From NCBI GenBank assembly GCA_025359005.1, contig JANYHP010000261.1, positions 1-8,407 of the forward strand: a stretch of 8,407 nucleotides of DNA, read 5' to 3'. This document shows positions 5,733-8,407 of this stretch, one piece after another (the first letter of the stretch is position 1; each line of letters opens with the position of its first letter). Under the pieces are notes generated by a model that saw only the letters and a program-made list of their open reading frames with translations, did no database searches and was not told where the DNA came from. Source of the DNA: Hyphomicrobiaceae bacterium (lineage in GTDB: Bacteria > Pseudomonadota > Alphaproteobacteria > Rhizobiales > Hyphomicrobiaceae). A program made the position numbers and the translations under genes.

Positions 5733-7571
5733 CTACCCGCGGCGGCCGAACAGCCGTTCGATGTCGGCGAGCTTGAGTTCCACGTAGGTGGGGCGGCCAT
5801 GGTTGCATTGGCCGGAGAACGGCGTCGCCTCCATGTCGCGCAGCAGGGCGTTCATCTCGGCCGGCGTCAGGCGGCGCCCGGCGCGCACGCTGCCATGGCA
5901 CGCCATGCGCGAGGCCACCGCTTCGAGGCGCTGCTTCAGCGCCGTCTTGCCCCGATCGGCGAGGATGTCGCGCGCCAGATCCTTCACCAAGCCTTGCACG
6001 TCCGTTTGGCCCAGCAGTGCCGGCGTCTCGCGCACCGCCACCGCTTCGGCGCCGAACGCTTCCAGCGAGAGGCCCAACTCTGCAAGTTCCGATGCCGCGT
6101 CTTCCAACGCCGCCACCTCGGCTGGGTCGAGCGTGACGATCTCGGGGATCAACAGCCCCTGGCGCTTGACGCCACCTTCGGTGAGCGCCGCCTTCATGCG
6201 CTCGTAAACCAGCCGTTCGTGGGCTGCGTGCTGGTCGACAATGACCACCGAGCCGCGCGTCTGCGACACGATGTAAGTCTCGTGCAATTGCGCCCGCGCC
6301 GCCCCCAGCGGCCGGTCGAGCAACTCAGGCTCGGGCGGCGCACTGGCGGCGAAGGCATGCGCGCTCGGCATTGTGAGGCCGGCGAGCGGGGCCTGCATGG
6401 CATCGCCAAAGCCGCCGGTCGGATCGCGCGCCAGCGGCGGCGCCCACGGTCGCGCAGGCGTGGCAGCCGTGCGGCCGGCCGCGTCCATATTGGCCTCCAT
6501 CTTGGCGTCCATATTGGCCTCGACGCTGCGCGCCAACGCCTCGATCGTCTGCTGGCCGCCATAGACGGACGCGCGATGCCCCGCCGCCCCCAGCGCGTTG
6601 CGCACCGCGTTGATGACCAGCGCGCGGATCTCGCCCCCCTCGCGAAAGCGCACCTCGGCTTTCGCCGGATGCACGTTGACGTCGACCATCTCGCCGGGCA
6701 CATCGAGAAACAGCGCGAACACCGGATGTCGCCCGCGCGGCACCAGATCGCCATAAGCCGCACGCACCGCGCCCAGCAGCAGCTTGTCGCGCACCGGTCG
6801 CGCATTGACGAACAGGAACTGCTGCGCGGCATCATTCCGGTGCAAGGTCGGCAGCGCCACGAACCCCACGACCCCGAACGGCCCGCGCACCGCATCAACA
6901 CCCAGCGCATCGTCGAAGAACTCACGCCCCATCACGCGCGCCAGGCGTTGCAGGCGGCCATCGGCGTCATCGGTCTGCGCGTGATAACGCAACGGCTGCT
7001 TGTCGCCGCTGACAAGTTCGAAGCCGACCGTCGGATTGGCCATGGCGAGGCGCTTGACGATCTCGCCGATCGCCTGCGTTTCAGCCCGTTCCGTGCGCAT
7101 GAACTTCAACCGCGCCGGCGTCGCCGAGAACAGCTCGCGCACCTCCACGATCGTGCCGGGGTTGAGCCCGGCCGGCGTGACCGCCCCCTTGGCACCGCAA
7201 TCGACCACGATGCCGAGACCGTCACCATCCCTGGTTCGAGACGCGATCGACAGCCGCGCGATCGAACCGATCGACGGCAGCGCCTCGCCACGAAATCCGA
7301 GCGTGGCAATATTGAACAGATCGTCGTCGCCGAGCTTGGAGGTGGCGTGCCGTTCGACCGCGAGCGTGAGGTCGTCACGCCCCATCCCCGAGCCGTTGTC
7401 GACCACGCGCAGCATCGACAGCCCGCCGCCCACCGCCGTAATCGCGATCTCGGTGGCGCCCGCGTCGAGCGCGTTCTCCACCAATTCCTTGATCACGCTG
7501 GCCGGCCGCTCGATCACCTCGCCGGCGGCGATGCGATTGATGGTCTCGGCACTGAGTTGGCGAACGGGCAT
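5733..7571 (-). CDS. mutL: DNA mismatch repair protein MutL with endonuclease motif
   Basis: MutL links mismatch recognition by MutS to strand incision and excision. The protein has 612 residues, normal for the family. The N-terminal GHKL ATPase shows ELVENALDAGA (29-39; catalytic E32 and Mg-ligand N33), DNGSGM (58-63) and TLGFRGEAL (90-98). The transducer part follows to about 330, including FVNARPVRD (254-262) and DVNVHPAKAEVRFR (297-310). A proline- and alanine-rich linker spans about 345-420. The C-terminal dimerisation and nuclease domain has DQHAAHERLVYE (446-457, matching DQHAxxExxxxE), ACHGSVRAG (557-565) and QCNHGRPT (588-595). The motif marks MutL of bacteria without MutH, which nicks DNA itself. 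ATG 7571 has GGAAG 4 bases upstream. It lies 33 bases after the winged-helix-like gene, suggesting an operon. The linker contains a 12-base tandem repeat, annotated separately. Confidence 0.98.
   Translation of the reverse strand: MPVRQLSAETINRIAAGEVIERPASVIKELVENALDAGATEIAITAVGGGLSMLRVVDNGSGMGRDDLTLAVERHATSKLGDDDLFNIATLGFRGEALPSIGSIARLSIASRTRDGDGLGIVVDCGAKGAVTPAGLNPGTIVEVRELFSATPARLKFMRTERAETQAIGEIVKRLAMANPTVGFELVSGDKQPLRYHAQTDDADGRLQRLARVMGREFFDDALGVDAVRGPFGVVGFVALPTLHRNDAAQQFLFVNARPVRDKLLLGAVRAAYGDLVPRGRHPVFALFLDVPGEMVDVNVHPAKAEVRFREGGEIRALVINAVRNALGAAGHRASVYGGQQTIEALARSVEANMDAKMEANMDAAGRTAATPARPWAPPLARDPTGGFGDAMQAPLAGLTMPSAHAFAASAPPEPELLDRPLGAARAQLHETYIVSQTRGSVVIVDQHAAHERLVYERMKAALTEGGVKRQGLLIPEIVTLDPAEVAALEDAASELAELGLSLEAFGAEAVAVRETPALLGQTDVQGLVKDLARDILADRGKTALKQRLEAVASRMACHGSVRAGRRLTPAEMNALLRDMEATPFSGQCNHGRPTYVELKLADIERLFGRRG
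6481..6522 (-). repeat. 12-base minisatellite inside the mutL linker, about 3.5 copies
   Basis: On the plus strand the units are GCGTCCATATTG (6481-6492), GCCTCCATCTTG (6493-6504) and GCGTCCATATTG (6505-6516), then a half unit GCCTCG (6517-6522). Units 1 and 3 are identical and unit 2 differs at 2 positions. The unit is 4 codons, so copy-number change keeps the frame. It encodes EANMDAKMEANMDA, near residues 351-364, between the ATPase and C-terminal domains. Confidence 0.8.
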
Positions 7572-7604
7572 GGAACTTCCAGTCTCGCGACGCGATCGCC
7601 GCCA

Positions 7605-8078
7605 CTATTGCTTTACGGCGTCGTCCGCCTCGATGACGAGCGTCTTGCGGCGCGCGTCGACGTAGGCGTCGAAGACATCAACACCCGCCGCGACAAGTTC
7701 ATAGCCAAGCACCCGCTCGCCTTCTGCAGTATCGCACGGTTCCACGTTGGCGGCGATGAGGCCGCGCCGTGCCAAAAACCGCGCCGCTTCACGCACCAAC
7801 TTCCTGTTGCGTTCACCGAGCGCGTCGGCCAGTTCTGCCGGCGTGACGGGCTCGTCGCACTCGCAGTACAGCAGGAAATGCGCAGCCATCCGCCGCTGCA
7901 GCGCGATCATCGCCGGCGACACCTGCGGGCTCGACGTGTCAGGAACAAGGGTCGCAACGTACGCCTCGACGTCGGTCAGGAAGTCTGCGTGCTCGGCGTC
8001 CCAACGATCGAGTGTCTCTCGATCAATTTTGGTGAGGGCTGCAAGCAACTCGGTTGCGCTCATCCGATCGGTGGTCAT
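7605..8078 (-). CDS. Hypothetical protein with a winged-helix-like segment
   Basis: I do not recognise the family of this 157-residue protein. ATG 8078 is chosen because AGGAG lies 6 bases upstream; the frame extends to 8129 without a better start. The N-terminal part (about 7-45) is predicted helical and rich in acidic residues. Residues about 65-110, with PVTPAELADALGERNRKLVR (77-96) followed by a helix and RRGLIAA (104-110), look like a helix-turn-helix plus wing of the MarR/ArsR kind. A final segment (about 124-157) is alternating hydrophobic and charged. There is no signal peptide or membrane helix, so it is probably cytoplasmic. Two cysteines (72, 74) form a CEC pair and a third is at 115. 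It lies 33 bases upstream of mutL on the same strand, so the two are probably co-transcribed. A DNA-binding role is inference from the predicted fold alone. Confidence 0.75.
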   Translation of the reverse strand: MTTDRMSATELLAALTKIDRETLDRWDAEHADFLTDVEAYVATLVPDTSSPQVSPAMIALQRRMAAHFLLYCECDEPVTPAELADALGERNRKLVREAARFLARRGLIAANVEPCDTAEGERVLGYELVAAGVDVFDAYVDARRKTLVIEADDAVKQ

Positions 8079-8214
8079 GTTCGCTCCTCGAGTGAAATGG
8101 CGACGCAAAGCACGCCCAACACCTCTCACGGAATCACGACAGGATGTAGCCGCATCGGGCTTATTTCAGTGGATGAGCGCGGCTATCCACAGCGCCGCCG
8201 CTCCCCGCCCGCAC

Positions 8215-8244
8215 GTGGGTCCAGCCCCATGGGGCCGACCTCAC
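8215..8244 (-). terminator. Long interrupted hairpin downstream of pgi
   Basis: The core is a 12-base perfect palindrome, GCCCCATGGGGC (8224-8235). It is flanked by GTGGGTC (8215-8221) and GACC-T-CAC (8237-8244), which pair apart from one bulged T and a small internal loop. It lies 15 bases beyond the pgi stop codon. No T-run follows on the minus strand, so it would be a strong structure of Rho-dependent or mRNA-stabilising type rather than a classical terminator. Confidence 0.45.
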
Positions 8245-8245
8245 G

Positions 8246-8259
8246 TCGCGACGTCGCGA
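8246..8259. repeat. 14-base perfect palindrome directly after pgi
   Basis: TCGCGACGTCGCGA reads the same on both strands and abuts the pgi stop codon (8262-8260). It may be a dyad for a dimeric DNA-binding protein or simply CG-rich chance. It partly competes with the neighbouring hairpin for structure. Confidence 0.5.
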
Positions 8260-8407
8260 TTAGTGGCCCGGCGTCGACAACCGTGCGCGCGTCAACTGTT
8301 TGGCAAGCTCCACCGCCGGCTGGTCGAACGCATCGATACCCAGCAACGCCGCGGCAAGGATCGTCTCGATCATGAAGTGCATGAGCAGCGCGCCCATCGC
8401 CTCTTCT
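8260..8407 (-). CDS. pgi: Glucose-6-phosphate isomerase, C-terminal fragment (cut by window edge)
   Basis: The last 48 residues before a TAA stop are visible; the rest lies beyond the right edge. The enzyme interconverts glucose 6-phosphate and fructose 6-phosphate in the cytoplasm. Evidence is the sequence EEAMGALLMHFMIETILAAA followed by LLGIDAFDQPAVELAKQLT. This matches the C-terminal pattern of Pgi, in which a hydrophobic helix is followed by a short acidic loop and then FDQPAVE with the conserved lysine of the final helix (AK). The FDQPAVE form is common in alphaproteobacterial and other short Pgi proteins. The fragment is too short to assess length or active site. Pgi is the best call; a fused or bifunctional transaldolase/Pgi would end similarly and cannot be excluded. 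Confidence 0.85.
   Translation of the reverse strand, partial: EEAMGALLMHFMIETILAAALLGIDAFDQPAVELAKQLTRARLSTPGH

Larger units (their letters stand above)
8079..8259. other. 181-base spacer between pgi and the winged-helix-like gene
   Basis: The part next to pgi (8215-8259) is occupied by two palindromes listed separately. The remainder (8079-8214) must contain any promoter for the winged-helix/mutL operon. I do not see a clear -35/-10 pair on the minus strand. No open frame here looks coding. Confidence 0.5.

Noticed and set aside
5703..8375. Plus-strand open frame of 890 codons opposite mutL and the winged-helix-like gene
   Set aside because: It is antisense to two well-supported genes. 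The translation is dominated by R, H, A and Q with no domain, typical of a mirror frame in high-GC DNA where stop codons are rare.
1..8407. Defence system, prophage, transposon or CRISPR array
   Set aside because: No transposase, integrase, phage, toxin-antitoxin or nuclease-helicase genes and no spaced direct repeats of CRISPR type were seen. All recognised genes are metabolic, transport, repair or signalling genes.

Overview
The window is high-GC bacterial chromosome with densely packed genes. An organism of the alphaproteobacterial type, probably Hyphomicrobiales or a relative, fits best. The support is the style of the MutL and glucose-6-phosphate isomerase proteins and a membrane adenylate cyclase that resembles the rhizobial CyaC architecture. 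I could not run a database search, so the taxonomy is inference. I see no tRNA, rRNA, CRISPR array, insertion sequence or phage gene.

Layout. A fumarylacetoacetate-hydrolase-family gene enters from the left edge on the minus strand (1-719, C-terminus cut off). A 395-base spacer follows. A plus-strand block then runs from 1115 to 3893: a GlcG/HbpS-family protein, an SDR oxidoreductase, a LysE/RhtB exporter and a nitroreductase. These form two pairs, 1115-2338 and 2578-3893, separated by a 239-base spacer with four perfect hairpins. The block converges, with only 6 bases between stop codons, on a minus-strand block running from the right edge: the C-terminus of pgi (8260-8407), a small winged-helix-like protein (7605-8078), mutL (5733-7571) and a multidomain adenylate cyclase (3900-5627).

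How the genes work together. The left part looks catabolic: the FAH-family enzyme, SDR dehydrogenase and GlcG-like protein are often found in small-molecule degradation loci, but no substrate can be read from the sequence. The exporter and nitroreductase are almost certainly co-transcribed. The right part holds housekeeping functions: glycolysis/gluconeogenesis (pgi) and mismatch repair (mutL, with a complete endonuclease motif, as in bacteria that do not use MutH). The cyclase is the most distinctive gene. Six predicted membrane helices rich in histidine, a [2Fe-2S] ferredoxin domain and a class III cyclase domain lie in one chain, which suggests redox or respiratory state being converted to cAMP.

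Best leads: the cyclase fusion, the tandem hairpin cluster before the exporter gene, a 12-base minisatellite inside the mutL linker, and a pair of palindromes directly after pgi.
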